A stretch of DNA of 64,000 nt from CAZYMI01 sp964648505 (GTDB lineage Bacteria; Pseudomonadota; Alphaproteobacteria; Micavibrionales; Micavibrionaceae), in contig CAZYMI010000002.1 of the NCBI GenBank assembly GCA_964648505.1, positions 95,123-159,122 on the forward strand, read 5' to 3'. This document shows, one piece after another, positions 37,550 to 46,354 of this stretch. A program made the position numbers and the translations under genes. Under the pieces are notes generated by a model that searched no databases, was not told the origin of the DNA, and was given only the letters and a program-made list of their open reading frames with translations. How positions within the stretch are numbered: position 1 is the stretch's first letter; the number at the start of each line of letters is the position of its first letter.

Positions 37550-38466
37550 GATAAAATGTCGCCTACTTTAAGATATCCGCCATTAATCGCACTCGATATA
37601 TCCATTGCTTTTGCATTATCAGGCTGAACCAGTTGAAGCTTAAGTGCGGTGTTATTGCCGCATGCAACTATGCCCTCACGGTCAAGGAGTGACCCGCATA
37701 AAGCATGAACAGGGGGTGATACATGGGCACGCAGAATTTTAAGACGCCCTTTTGATGTTGTTGTAAATGTGCCAGGCCAAGGGTTGAGCGCACGGATCTG
37801 GCAGTCAATGGCTTGCGCTGAATCTGACCAATTGATAGCGCCATCATCGCGTGACAAAAGCTTCGCATAGGTTGAAAGAGAATCGTCTTGTCTTTCGGGA
37901 ACAATCGTTTCAAGGGTGTTGAGCGCTTGCAAAATAAGGGCCCCACCTAAAGCGCTGAGGTGGTCGTGCAGGGTTGTTGCTGTTGTCTGGAGTGTCAGAT
38001 CAAAAGAGGATTTAAGCAGCATAGGCCCGGTATCAAGCCCTTCTTCCATTTGCATGATTGTAATGCCGGTTTTTGTATCGCCTGCCCAGATCGCGCGTTG
38101 AATGGGTGATGCGCCACGCCAGCGCGGCAAAAGTGATGCGTGAATATTAAGGCAACCAAGGCGTGGTGCGTTTAGAATATCAAGCGGCAGAATTAATCCA
38201 TAAGCTGCGACAATAGCGATATCAGCATTTAAAGATTGGAATTGTTTGATTGCCTCAGGATTATTTTTAAAACGCTCAGGATGAAATACCGGGATGTGAT
38301 GCTCATCCGCACATAGATGAACAGGTGATTTCTGCAAAAGCTGGCCACGCCCTTTTGGTCTGGGGGGCTGCGTGTAGACAGCAATGACGTTATAGTTGCT
38401 GGCAGTTAACGCCCGCAAGGCAGGCACAGAAAATTCAGGCGTTCCCATGAAAATAATTTTTTTCAT
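37546..38466 (-). CDS. fmt: Methionyl-tRNA formyltransferase
   Basis: Formylates initiator Met-tRNA using 10-formyl-THF. The 306-residue protein starts MKKIIFMGTPEFSVPAL and has NIHASLLPRWRGASPIQ with the catalytic Asn/His pair, then the GITIMQMEEGLDTGPML block. The open frame extends six codons upstream, but the ATG at 38466 shares TGATG with the polA stop and gives the normal N-terminus. No def gene for peptide deformylase is beside it, so deformylation must be encoded elsewhere. Confidence 0.95.
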   Translation of the reverse strand: MKKIIFMGTPEFSVPALRALTASNYNVIAVYTQPPRPKGRGQLLQKSPVHLCADEHHIPVFHPERFKNNPEAIKQFQSLNADIAIVAAYGLILPLDILNAPRLGCLNIHASLLPRWRGASPIQRAIWAGDTKTGITIMQMEEGLDTGPMLLKSSFDLTLQTTATTLHDHLSALGGALILQALNTLETIVPERQDDSLSTYAKLLSRDDGAINWSDSAQAIDCQIRALNPWPGTFTTTSKGRLKILRAHVSPPVHALCGSLLDREGIVACGNNTALKLQLVQPDNAKAMDISSAINGGYLKVGDILS

Positions 38467-41252
38467 CAGTGGGCTGATCCCCAATTTTTACCAATACCCG
38501 CCTGCGCAATTAAAGGGATAGAGAGTTGTGTTACATTTTCCATGACGGATTTAATGCAAGCTGCAGTTTCCTGAGCTTGCTTTTCAGGGGCTTCAAAAAC
38601 AAGTTCATCATGTACTTGTAATAGCAATTTTGCTTCAAGGCCTGCTTTCTGTAGGGCCTGGGGCATTTGGCCCATCGCAATTTTTATTAAATCTGCAGCA
38701 GTACCTTGAAGCGGCGCATTGATGGCCTGCCGTTCAGCAAAAGACCTTATATTCGCTTGTTTGTGATTAATATTCGGGACAGCACATTTTCGCCCGAATA
38801 AAGTTCGTACAAAACCATCAGCACGTGCTTGTGATTTACATTTTTCCATGAAGTCGGCAAGTTCAGGAAAACGGGCAAAATATTGTTTGATATAGGTGCT
38901 TGCTGTACCATTATCCACACCAAGCTGTTGGGCAAGGCCATAACCGGAAATGCCATAAATAATTCCAAAATTTATAGCTTTAGCTTGTCTTCTAATATCA
39001 GGGGTCATGTTGGCGAGAGGAACACCAAACACTTTAGAAGCGGTTGCGGCGTGAATATCTTCCCCTGATCTGAAAGCATCTTTTAAGGCCTCGATCCCTG
39101 CCATTTCTGCTGCCAGCCGTAATTCAATTTGTGAATAATCAACTGAAATAAGAACGCAGTCATTATCAGCAATAAAGGCTTTTCTGATTTTTCTTCCTTC
39201 TTCTGTGCGGATTGGAATGTTTTGTAAGTTTGGATCTGATGATGCAAGACGCCCCGTGCTTGTTGCAGTAAGCGCAAAAGAGGTATGAACACGGCCTGTT
39301 CGCGGATTGATCTGTTCTAAAAGTGCATCGGTGTAAGTTGATTTTAGCTTGGCCATCTGCCGCCAGTCCAGAATATGAGCCACAATTTTATGGCCTTGCG
39401 CGGCGAGATCTTCGAGGACATCAGCCGATGTTGACCAATCCCCTGTTTTGGTTTTTCCCGAACCTTGAAGGCCCATTTCTTCAAATAAAACCTGACCAAG
39501 TTGCTTGGGTGACCCAATATTAAAAGGGTGGCCGACTTGCGCATGAATATCTTTTTCAAGAGTGATCATTCGATTGCCGAAATCCGCAGACAAAGATTGT
39601 AGGACGTGGGTGTCAACACGAATGCCCGTGTGTTCCATTTGTGCAATAACCGGAATAATAGGGCGTTCGATATCTTCATAGACAGATACCATTCTTTCTT
39701 GCAAAAGACGGGGCTTTAAAATGGCATGCACCCGCATGGTAAAATCCGCATCTTCTGCAGCATAAGTACAGGCACGGTCGATGGGAACATCGTCAAACCG
39801 GACACGGTTTTTTCCTGTGCCGGTGACCTCGTCATAAGAAATCATTTTATGATTACAATAAATGTCTGCTAGATTATCCATACCGTGCCCATGGCCTGCA
39901 CCGCTCAGCACGTAGGATAAAAGCATTGTATCATCAACGGGGGATACGTTTATTCCGCGGGCAGAAAACATTTGAAGATCATACTTGATATTTTGCCCAA
40001 TTTTTAAAATTGAAGGATCTTCAAGGACAGACTTTAGGGCTAAAAAAACATCATCTATTTTCAGGTTGTGAAAAGATGAATTGCGCGGGCCTTCTAACAA
40101 ACTACCGTTCATATTATGCGCAATGGGTATATAACAAGCCTGCCCTGTTTCTACACATAACGAGATACCTACAAGATCTGCTTTTGCGGGCGTAAGGCCA
40201 GTGGTTTCTGTGTCGATAGCGATCATACCTTTTGCACGGGCAGCATCTAAATAAGGCTGTAAATCGGAAACAGATTGAATAAGTTTGTAATGCTGAGTAG
40301 TTTTTGCTTCGGTCTTTTGACCTTCAGTTCTGGGTCGTTCTTGATCCATATCAGATGTTATAATGGCAGGGGCACCAAGCCGGCTGAGAGCTGATTTAAA
40401 ATTTTGTGCACCCAGAAAATCGGTAAGCGTAGACATATCTGTATTTTTGATGGCGATTTCATCAAGGGATAAATCTATTGGTGCGTAGGCATCGAGTGTA
40501 ACAAGTTTTAATGACATACGCGCATCATTGGCATGGTTTAATAAAGCTTCGCGCCGTTTGGGCTGTTTAATTTCTCCAGCATGGGCAAGAAGCGTTTCAA
40601 GATCGCCATATTCAGTGATCAATTGTGCTGCGGTTTTTACACCAATGCCTGGCACGCCGGGCACATTATCGGTTGCATCACCTGCGAGTGCTTGAATGTC
40701 GACAACTTTATCTGGCGTCACACCAAATTTTTCAAATACGGCATCTGGGCCTAATACTGTTTGTTTAATAGGATCCATCATGGATACGCCGTTGCGGATC
40801 AGCTGCATTAAGTCTTTATCGGAGGATACAATCACAACCTCGTCACCGGCTTCTAAGGCTAGGCGGGCATATGTAGCAATTAAATCATCCGCTTCAAAAC
40901 CGTCTAGTTCAATTGCGGGGATCCCAAAGGCACGGGTTGCATCGCGAATTAAAGGAAATTGTGGAATAAGATCCGGAGGGGTCGCATCACGGTTAGCCTT
41001 ATAAGCTGGATAAATATCATTGCGAAAATTACGACGTGCGGCATCAAAAATAACAGCAATGCGATTGATTTTTTGGTCGCGCACAAGGCGCATCAACATA
41101 TTGACGAATCCAAGCACTGCGCCCACTGGAGTACCATCGGGCCTTGTGAGGGGTGGTAGAGCATGAAAGGCACGAAAAATAAAGCCCGAGCCATCAATTA
41201 GGTATAAAGGAGTTTTCGGTATTACTTGTGTTTGTGCAATCAACTGTGTCAT
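38466..41252 (-). CDS. polA: DNA polymerase I
   Basis: Gap-filling and Okazaki-fragment polymerase of 928 residues with all three domains. The 5' nuclease is N-terminal (YLIDGSGFIFRAFHAL, residues 17-32; VSSDKDLMQL), then a 3'-5' exonuclease whose first motif AIDTETTGL is intact (near 346), then the family A polymerase with DYSQIELR, RRQAKAINFGIIYG and VHDEL. It starts a polA-fmt-truA operon with overlapping junctions. Confidence 0.97.
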   Translation of the reverse strand: MTQLIAQTQVIPKTPLYLIDGSGFIFRAFHALPPLTRPDGTPVGAVLGFVNMLMRLVRDQKINRIAVIFDAARRNFRNDIYPAYKANRDATPPDLIPQFPLIRDATRAFGIPAIELDGFEADDLIATYARLALEAGDEVVIVSSDKDLMQLIRNGVSMMDPIKQTVLGPDAVFEKFGVTPDKVVDIQALAGDATDNVPGVPGIGVKTAAQLITEYGDLETLLAHAGEIKQPKRREALLNHANDARMSLKLVTLDAYAPIDLSLDEIAIKNTDMSTLTDFLGAQNFKSALSRLGAPAIITSDMDQERPRTEGQKTEAKTTQHYKLIQSVSDLQPYLDAARAKGMIAIDTETTGLTPAKADLVGISLCVETGQACYIPIAHNMNGSLLEGPRNSSFHNLKIDDVFLALKSVLEDPSILKIGQNIKYDLQMFSARGINVSPVDDTMLLSYVLSGAGHGHGMDNLADIYCNHKMISYDEVTGTGKNRVRFDDVPIDRACTYAAEDADFTMRVHAILKPRLLQERMVSVYEDIERPIIPVIAQMEHTGIRVDTHVLQSLSADFGNRMITLEKDIHAQVGHPFNIGSPKQLGQVLFEEMGLQGSGKTKTGDWSTSADVLEDLAAQGHKIVAHILDWRQMAKLKSTYTDALLEQINPRTGRVHTSFALTATSTGRLASSDPNLQNIPIRTEEGRKIRKAFIADNDCVLISVDYSQIELRLAAEMAGIEALKDAFRSGEDIHAATASKVFGVPLANMTPDIRRQAKAINFGIIYGISGYGLAQQLGVDNGTASTYIKQYFARFPELADFMEKCKSQARADGFVRTLFGRKCAVPNINHKQANIRSFAERQAINAPLQGTAADLIKIAMGQMPQALQKAGLEAKLLLQVHDELVFEAPEKQAQETAACIKSVMENVTQLSIPLIAQAGIGKNWGSAH

Positions 41253-41299
41253 ACCGCAACCTTATGCGGCTGCGATGCTTGCTTCAAGCCTGATGGTGG

Positions 41300-41965
41300 T
41301 TAACGAGGTGGGCTAACCCGACAAACTTGGTTTGCTACGTTTTCTTTGCGCTCGGCATTGCGTCTGTCTCGGTTTCGCTGATCTATATCTCCAACAACAC
41401 CAACAACTTCACGCGCAACAAAAACGCCTGTCAGAACATCTCTGAGGGTTCTTGATTCACCGCCACCGCCGTAAAAACCGCCACCATAATAGCCACCATT
41501 AAATCCGCCGTTGTACCCATAGTTGTTCTGCACAACAAGAGGAGCGCCACTATAGCTGCGGCCATAAACCTGCCCGCCACCATAAAAGCGGCTACCGCCC
41601 GATGTTTCGGCTGCACGGTCAGAAACTTCAATGCATTCTAAAGCAGGATCAACGACTTGTGCGCCACGGACATTGGCAGCTTCTTGACGGACATTACCAG
41701 AAACTTCAGCCCTGTCCCGCGATTCTTGGACAACATTTGTGTTTGTGTTTGAATTACCGCGTGTTGAGTAACCCTGTGCTTCCATGCAGTTTTTAAAAGT
41801 GTCACCAAATCTTGAATCAGCTTTTGAGCAGGCGTTAAAAACTTGCTGATAAGTTGGCACTTCAGCAGCGGTTTGTGCATGCGCCGGTGCGGTAAGACCC
41901 GAGGATGCCATGAGTGCGCTTAAAGCAACACCAGCGGTTGTAAAAATGCCAGCATGTTTGGTCAT
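41300..41965 (-). CDS. Secreted glycine/tyrosine-rich hypothetical protein
   Basis: A 221-residue protein with a signal peptide ending at PAHAQ. After a Cys-containing segment (FNACSKADSRFGDTFKNCMEAQGY, near 45-65) comes a Gly/Tyr/Asn-rich stretch near 142-170 that runs in short N-Y-G / G-G-Y steps, then a hydrophobic DVLTGVFVAREVVGVVGDI segment and a charged tail with a final Cys. I do not recognise the family. The ATG at 41965 follows AGAGGAG; a GTG three codons earlier is a weaker start. It is downstream of rlmB and upstream of polA on the same strand, apparently as its own unit. Confidence 0.7.
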   Translation of the reverse strand: MTKHAGIFTTAGVALSALMASSGLTAPAHAQTAAEVPTYQQVFNACSKADSRFGDTFKNCMEAQGYSTRGNSNTNTNVVQESRDRAEVSGNVRQEAANVRGAQVVDPALECIEVSDRAAETSGGSRFYGGGQVYGRSYSGAPLVVQNNYGYNGGFNGGYYGGGFYGGGGESRTLRDVLTGVFVAREVVGVVGDIDQRNRDRRNAERKENVANQVCRVSPPR

Positions 41966-42135
41966 GGAAAACACTCCTCTTATTATTAATAATGAGTTTT
42001 TATACCATGGGATGCGTAAAGAAGCAATAAATATTTACCATATTATTACGTTTTATGTGGCTTTTTACTCAAATTGGCCTGTTTGGGAACGCAAAACAAA
42101 TGGCGGGAGGAGGAAAAGCGCAGCCTTCTGTCCCT

Positions 42136-43002
42136 TTATAAAGATTGGGGGGAAAGCGCGAATAACGTGACAGCTGCCGCATTTGATACATTAAGCGTAC
42201 CAATTGGCCCGCCTGTAGGCAGGCGCAAAATAATGTCGCAGTTTTCCTTTATAAGGCGCCGCATGCCGTCGCCTTCAGCGCCCAGCACAATCACCATTTT
42301 GAGATCTGGCTTATAATTTTGCAGCAAGGTGCGGCCATCTTCATCAAGACCAATCACCACATAACCTTCGCGTTTTAAGGCTTCCAATGTGCGCGATAAA
42401 TTCGTCTCAAAGCATAGCGGCACATGTTCCACGGCCCCGCAGGCTGATTTTGCAAGTGTGCCTGTAATTTCAGGCGCGTGCATACGTTGCAATACAACTG
42501 CATCTGCGCCAAACGCTGCAGCAGAGCGCATAATAGCGCCAACATTATGCGGGTCAGTCACTTGGTCAAGCATGACAATCACTGATCTTTCAGCGTCCTG
42601 TGTCTTAATTAAAATATCTGAGACGGAGATTTCCTCAAGCGGATCACAGCTGAGTGCAATGCCTTGATGCACAGCATCGCGTGGCAAAATACGATCAAGG
42701 GTTTCGCGTTCTACAATTGTCGGGTGCGGTCGGTGTAAGCCCTGGTCATCTGCTATGTTTAGAATATCTTCAAAGGCTTGAAGCGCATTTTGTGTGCTGT
42801 ACAAGGCGTTAATGCGGCGAGCGGGGTTCAGCCAAGCTTCCCGCACGGCATGTAAACCAAATAAATCTGCACGGATTTTGGGCATTTTGACGTGGGTTTT
42901 ATGGCGCGCATCCCCAAAATCACGCGGTTTATTGCCAATTTTATGCTCGCCACGGTCGCGACCACGTTCTTTTTGGTGTTTTGGAGATCTTGCCATATGC
43001 AT
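42136..43002 (-). CDS. rlmB: SpoU-family rRNA 2'-O-methyltransferase, probably 23S rRNA Gm2251
   Basis: A 288-residue SPOUT (TrmH-type) methyltransferase. It has a basic N-terminal extension of about 40 residues, a substrate-binding domain starting LFGLHAVREA, and the knot motifs LDQVTDPHNVGAIMRSA (near 148), VLGAEGDGM and LPTGGPIGTLNVSNAAAV. This combination fits RlmB best; a tRNA Gm18-type enzyme is less likely. It is divergent from tRNA-Tyr, whose 5' end is 40 bases away. Met1 and Met3 are both possible starts. Confidence 0.88.
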   Translation of the reverse strand: MHMARSPKHQKERGRDRGEHKIGNKPRDFGDARHKTHVKMPKIRADLFGLHAVREAWLNPARRINALYSTQNALQAFEDILNIADDQGLHRPHPTIVERETLDRILPRDAVHQGIALSCDPLEEISVSDILIKTQDAERSVIVMLDQVTDPHNVGAIMRSAAAFGADAVVLQRMHAPEITGTLAKSACGAVEHVPLCFETNLSRTLEALKREGYVVIGLDEDGRTLLQNYKPDLKMVIVLGAEGDGMRRLIKENCDIILRLPTGGPIGTLNVSNAAAVTLFALSPQSL

Positions 43003-43042
43003 TGACTTTCAGGGTGAAATTCTTTTATGTGCCCATCTTGGA

Positions 43043-43128
43043 GGAGGGGTGGCCGAGCGGTCAATGGCAACAGACTGTAAATCTGTCCTCTTCGGAGTTC
43101 GTAGGTTCAAATCCTACCCCCTCCACCA
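43043..43128 (+). tRNA. tRNA-Tyr (anticodon GTA)
   Basis: Folds as a class II tRNA with a long variable arm, as tRNA-Tyr should. The acceptor GGAGGGG pairs with CCCCTCC, the anticodon stem ACAGA/TCTGT encloses loop CTGTAAA with GTA, and the T arm is GTAGG-TTCAAAT-CCTAC. Discriminator A43125 and an encoded CCA at 43126-43128 follow. Accessory DNA begins downstream of its 3' end, so it could be an integration landmark. Confidence 0.97.
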
Positions 43129-43138
43129 TTTCTTTTAC

Positions 43139-43166
43139 AACCCGCCCATCATGGCGGGTTTTTCTT
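43139..43166 (+). terminator. Rho-independent terminator after tRNA-Tyr
   Basis: AACCCGCC and GGCGGGTT form an 8-bp perfect stem around loop CATCAT, followed by TTTCTTT, 11 bases past the tRNA CCA end. Confidence 0.88.
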
Positions 43167-43456
43167 TGCTGAAAACCCCAATTCCCGCGCGGTTTTGCAA
43201 AAGCCCCGTGTACCGTTAGAGCGCTGGGCTATGCATTTTTCTCTCAGTTTTGGCGGTTTCTCTCACACTTTCTGGATACGTTGCGAGTGTGTCGTCGTCG
43301 TGCCAGCACTTTGATTTGCAAGGCAAACCGCAAATCGTGTTTGGACACTGAAAGCGATTGTTGCCGCACAAATTTCAAACTTTTTTTCGAGGTCATCGTC
43401 GTTTTTTTCGAGGCTGGCATACCGGAGGGGAAGAACAAAATAAGGAGGTTCTTCCC
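43167..43456 (+). other. Non-coding leader of the recombinase module
   Basis: About 290 bases between the tRNA terminator and the first module gene. No coding frame has a usable start before 43457. It contains GGTTTTGCAAAA at 43191-43202, repeated at 56313-56324. The promoter for the module should lie here; the AAGGAGG at 43442-43448 is the ribosome-binding site of the 64-aa gene. Confidence 0.5.
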
Positions 43457-43651
43457 ATGGCGATTAGCACCCGCGATCCCGCCGATATGACTGGCCAGGA
43501 GCGTATGCAGGAAATTGCGGCCATTTTAGCCGCCTGCGTCGAAAGATTGCAAAAAAATAAGCAGAAACAATACGATAGGGAGAATTATGAGAGAAGTTTG
43601 ACTGGACTTCAAGGGCGAATGAAGCGTTCCTGTGACCACGCTGAGAACTAG
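43457..43651 (+). CDS. 64-aa protein at the head of the recombinase module
   Basis: Begins at an ATG eight bases after a perfect AAGGAGG; the same frame is open upstream to 43358 but without such a site. It is a helical, charged protein (QERMQEIAAILAACVERLQK, then a Lys/Arg-rich end) with no recognised domain. I recall short proteins beginning MAISTRDPADMTGQER in front of DUF2924/serine recombinase pairs in other Alphaproteobacteria, so it is probably a conserved part of the module. Function unknown. Confidence 0.75.
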   Translation: MAISTRDPADMTGQERMQEIAAILAACVERLQKNKQKQYDRENYERSLTGLQGRMKRSCDHAEN

Positions 43652-43667
43652 AGTGGAGAAGATTAAT

Positions 43668-44165
43668 ATGGGAACGAATATCCTAGCGGATTATGCTGCC
43701 CTGAATGCGATGGAGGTCAAAGACCTGCTGGTCGAGTGGAACAAGTATTTCGACCGTCCACCATCATCGCACAACAATAAGACCTACCTCGTCAATCAGA
43801 TCATCTATCGCATTCAGGAACTGACTTACGGCGGCCTGACCCGGCGCACGATTGATCGGCTGGAGGCGCTGGCCGAAAGCGAGGTCGCTAAACAACGCAA
43901 ATCAAACCCCAGCCGCCTGGCGGTCGGGACACGGCTGGTGCGGGAGGTCAAAGGCGTCGAACACCATGTGCAGGTGCTGGCCGATGGGTATGAATATCAG
44001 GGTATGAAATACCGGAGCCTTTCAGGCGTAGCTTTTGCCATCACCGGCACGCGCTGGAACGGGAACGAGTTTTTTGGCCTCGGCAAAAAGGATGACAGTG
44101 AGAAGCGTCCCTATCACCGATCAAGAAAATGGCTGGCAGAGCAAGCCGAAAAGGCCAAATCATGA
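43668..44165 (+). CDS. DUF2924 domain protein
   Basis: A 165-residue cytosolic protein. The DUF2924 features are ALNAMEVKDLLVEWNKYFD, NNKTYLVNQIIYRIQEL, GTRLVREVKGVEHHVQVLADGYEYQG, and YRSLSGVAFAITGTRWNGNEFFGL, the last resembling the small DNA- or peptide-binding RAMA-like fold. The start at 43668 follows GGAGAAG. Its stop overlaps the recombinase start (ATGA). DUF2924 is typically found immediately upstream of large serine recombinases, so it is probably an accessory or directionality factor, which is unproven. Confidence 0.88.
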   Translation: MGTNILADYAALNAMEVKDLLVEWNKYFDRPPSSHNNKTYLVNQIIYRIQELTYGGLTRRTIDRLEALAESEVAKQRKSNPSRLAVGTRLVREVKGVEHHVQVLADGYEYQGMKYRSLSGVAFAITGTRWNGNEFFGLGKKDDSEKRPYHRSRKWLAEQAEKAKS

Positions 44166-45529
44166 TTGGCACGAATTTACCAGAAAAGAAAATCCTGCGC
44201 TGCGCGATTTACACCCGCGTTTCCGATGATGAAGGGTTAGATCAGGAATTCAGCTCGCTGGATAACCAGCGCGAGGCTGGCGAATATCACATCAAGGCAC
44301 AAGCCCACGCAGGATGGAGGGTGCTGCCAGAGCGTTATGACGATGGCGGATATTCGGCGAAGGATTTGCATCGCCCTGCGGCCAAGCGGCTCCTGCAGGA
44401 TATCATGGACGGCAAGATCGATGTCGTCGTCGTTTACAAGATCGATCGGATGTCCCGCAATATGTTCGACTTTGTCGACTTGATGAAGTTGTTCGAACAG
44501 CACAAGGTCACTTTCGTCTCGGTCACCCAGCATTTTAATACCGAAACGGCGATGGGGAAACTCATCCTGAATATTCTGCAGTCCTTCGCGCAATTTGAGC
44601 GTGAGATGACCGCTGAACGAATCCGTGATAAATTCGCCGCTTCCAAAATGAAGGGTATGTGGATGGGCGGCCCGCCGCCGCTGGGCTACGACGTAGTTGA
44701 GCGCAAACTCATCACCAACCCCAAAGAAGCCCAGTTGGTTAACCATATCTTTGAACGCTACGTCGCCCTGAAAAGCACCACTTTGCTTTGCGACGAGCTA
44801 AGGCGGGACAACCACCGCACAAAAGCCTATATCAGCCGGAAAGAGCGGCCTGTCGGCGGACAGAGCTTTGTTACCAACTCCCTCCTGACAGTCTTGCGCA
44901 ACCGGCTTTACGTTGGGGAAGTTCACCACAAGGGCAAATATTACCCCGGCCAGCACAAGGCGGTCGTGCAGCGCGCTCTGTTTGAACAGGCGCAGGAAAT
45001 TTTAAACCAGAATGGCGGTGTAAAGCGCAAGCGCACCTGGACGATAAAATCGAAAGCCTTGCTGAAGGGGCTGCTGGTCTGCGGTGGCTGCGAGGGTATG
45101 ATGTCCCCCACTCATACGCGTAAAGGCAACAAGCATTATCATTATTACGTGATGAATTCTTATCGCCGGAATTCATGCGAAGGCTGCCCTATGGATCGCA
45201 TCCCTGCCGGCGAGATCGAGGCGGTGGTGAGCGGCCAGTTAAAAGCCATATTAGCCTCGCCACAGATCGTGGTCGAAACCTGGCGCAAGCTAAAAACCCG
45301 CAATCCCGTTTATCAAGAAAGCGATCTCCACGATGCCATGCGGGATCTGAACAATGTTTGGGAGAGTCTAATTCCTGAAGAGCGCAAGCGTATAACCATT
45401 CTCCTCATTGACCGCGTGGTCACACGGTCGGACGGAATCGACATCGAGTATCGCGCCGATGGTTTCGAGGCGATCATCGAAGATCTGCAGCGGAAACTGA
45501 ACGCCAACCAGGAAAGGAGAGTGGCCTGA
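44162..45529 (+). CDS. Large serine recombinase
   Basis: A 455-residue site-specific recombinase. The N-terminal resolvase domain has CAIYTRVSDDEGLDQEFSS with the nucleophilic Ser (S13 by position in the RVS motif), then VVVYKIDRMSRN and the FAQFEREMTAERIRDK helix. It is followed by the recombinase domain (GPPPLGYDV) and a zinc ribbon with CGGCEGM and two later Cys (about 310-350). The start overlaps DUF2924. It may move this module or the linked metal island, but no att sites are proven here. Length is at the short end for the large class. Confidence 0.93.
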   Translation: MIGTNLPEKKILRCAIYTRVSDDEGLDQEFSSLDNQREAGEYHIKAQAHAGWRVLPERYDDGGYSAKDLHRPAAKRLLQDIMDGKIDVVVVYKIDRMSRNMFDFVDLMKLFEQHKVTFVSVTQHFNTETAMGKLILNILQSFAQFEREMTAERIRDKFAASKMKGMWMGGPPPLGYDVVERKLITNPKEAQLVNHIFERYVALKSTTLLCDELRRDNHRTKAYISRKERPVGGQSFVTNSLLTVLRNRLYVGEVHHKGKYYPGQHKAVVQRALFEQAQEILNQNGGVKRKRTWTIKSKALLKGLLVCGGCEGMMSPTHTRKGNKHYHYYVMNSYRRNSCEGCPMDRIPAGEIEAVVSGQLKAILASPQIVVETWRKLKTRNPVYQESDLHDAMRDLNNVWESLIPEERKRITILLIDRVVTRSDGIDIEYRADGFEAIIEDLQRKLNANQERRVA

Positions 45530-45531
45530 CA

Positions 45532-45948
45532 ATGAACCATGTAAGAGTGGAAAACAGCAAAATCATCGTCCATGTCCCGCTGAATTTGCGAACGTGGGGC
45601 GGCAAGAAGGTTATTGTAGGCCCCAAAGGGCAGGACTTGCGGGCGCTGGAGCTAGAGGTTCGCAAGGATGAAAAACTGCTCAAGGCGCTGGGCCGTGCCT
45701 ATTGTTGGCATGGCTGGATTTTAACCGGCAAATACGCGACCGTGCAGGAAATGGCAGAGAAACAAAAAATCAACAAATCCTACATGCAGCGCATGATGCG
45801 CATCATGCAGTTGTCGCCCAAGATCGTGGAAGCCATTCTCGACGGTCAGCAGCCGGAGGGCTTTGCCTTGCGGGATATCGAGCAGACCTTTTCGCCACTT
45901 TGGTCTGAACAGGAAAAGCAATTCGGGTTTACTTTTCCTCCTGTATAA
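45532..45948 (+). CDS. Putative DNA-binding protein of the recombinase module
   Basis: A 138-residue protein starting two bases after the recombinase stop. The N-terminus is basic and beta-rich (VHVPLNLRTWGGKKVIVGP). Residues about 75-110 (YATVQEMAEKQKINKSYMQRMMRIMQL) look like a helix-turn-helix of the ParB/KorB kind. It is probably the regulator or an accessory DNA binder for the recombinase. The last 20 bases overlap the convergent hxlR-type gene. Confidence 0.7.
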   Translation: MNHVRVENSKIIVHVPLNLRTWGGKKVIVGPKGQDLRALELEVRKDEKLLKALGRAYCWHGWILTGKYATVQEMAEKQKINKSYMQRMMRIMQLSPKIVEAILDGQQPEGFALRDIEQTFSPLWSEQEKQFGFTFPPV

Positions 45949-46339
45949 ACCGCTTTCTGGCGGCTAAAATTTTGCCGTGATAGGTATCGGCCCAGTTCAC
46001 TAATTCCCAAAGCGGTGGCAACAAGGACTCCCCCAGTGCCGTTAGACTGTATTCCACACTCGGTGGCTTGGTAGCATAAACTGTCCGGTTGATCATGCCA
46101 TCCATTTCAAGGTCTTGGAGCGTCTGTGTCAAAACGCGCTGGGACATTTCTGGAATTGCCCTTTTCAGTTCTCCAAATCGTCGAGGTTGAAGCGCCAGGG
46201 CAATCAAAACCAGCACTACCCATTTGCCGCTGACACGATCAAGCACATCTCGATATGGATAAGATCGAGGGTCTTGGAACCGTTCTTTCCAGTTACGGCA
46301 GCTCTCCTGTAATTTTCTGGTGACGTCGCATGTCGGCAC
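45929..46339 (-). CDS. HxlR-family transcriptional regulator
   Basis: A 136-residue winged-helix protein with the HxlR pattern: an N-terminal Cys (C4 and C13), VLDRVSGKWVVLVLIALA, PRRFGELKRAIPEMSQRVLTQTLQDLE, and the wing YSLTALGESLLPPLWELVNWA. A GTG at 46339 is the start. It lies 15 bases after the P-type ATPase stop, at the end of the metal operon. HxlR proteins often sense electrophiles through the N-terminal Cys; here a role in metal or redox control of the island is inferred from place only. Confidence 0.9.
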   Translation of the reverse strand: MPTCDVTRKLQESCRNWKERFQDPRSYPYRDVLDRVSGKWVVLVLIALALQPRRFGELKRAIPEMSQRVLTQTLQDLEMDGMINRTVYATKPPSVEYSLTALGESLLPPLWELVNWADTYHGKILAARKRFIQEEK

Positions 46340-46354
46340 CTATGAATTCTCCAG

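Noticed and set aside
43118..43128. tRNA-Tyr 3' end as attL with a copy further on
   Set aside because: I found no second copy of the tRNA 3' segment in the window, and the linked recombinase is a serine type, which does not usually use tRNA ends.
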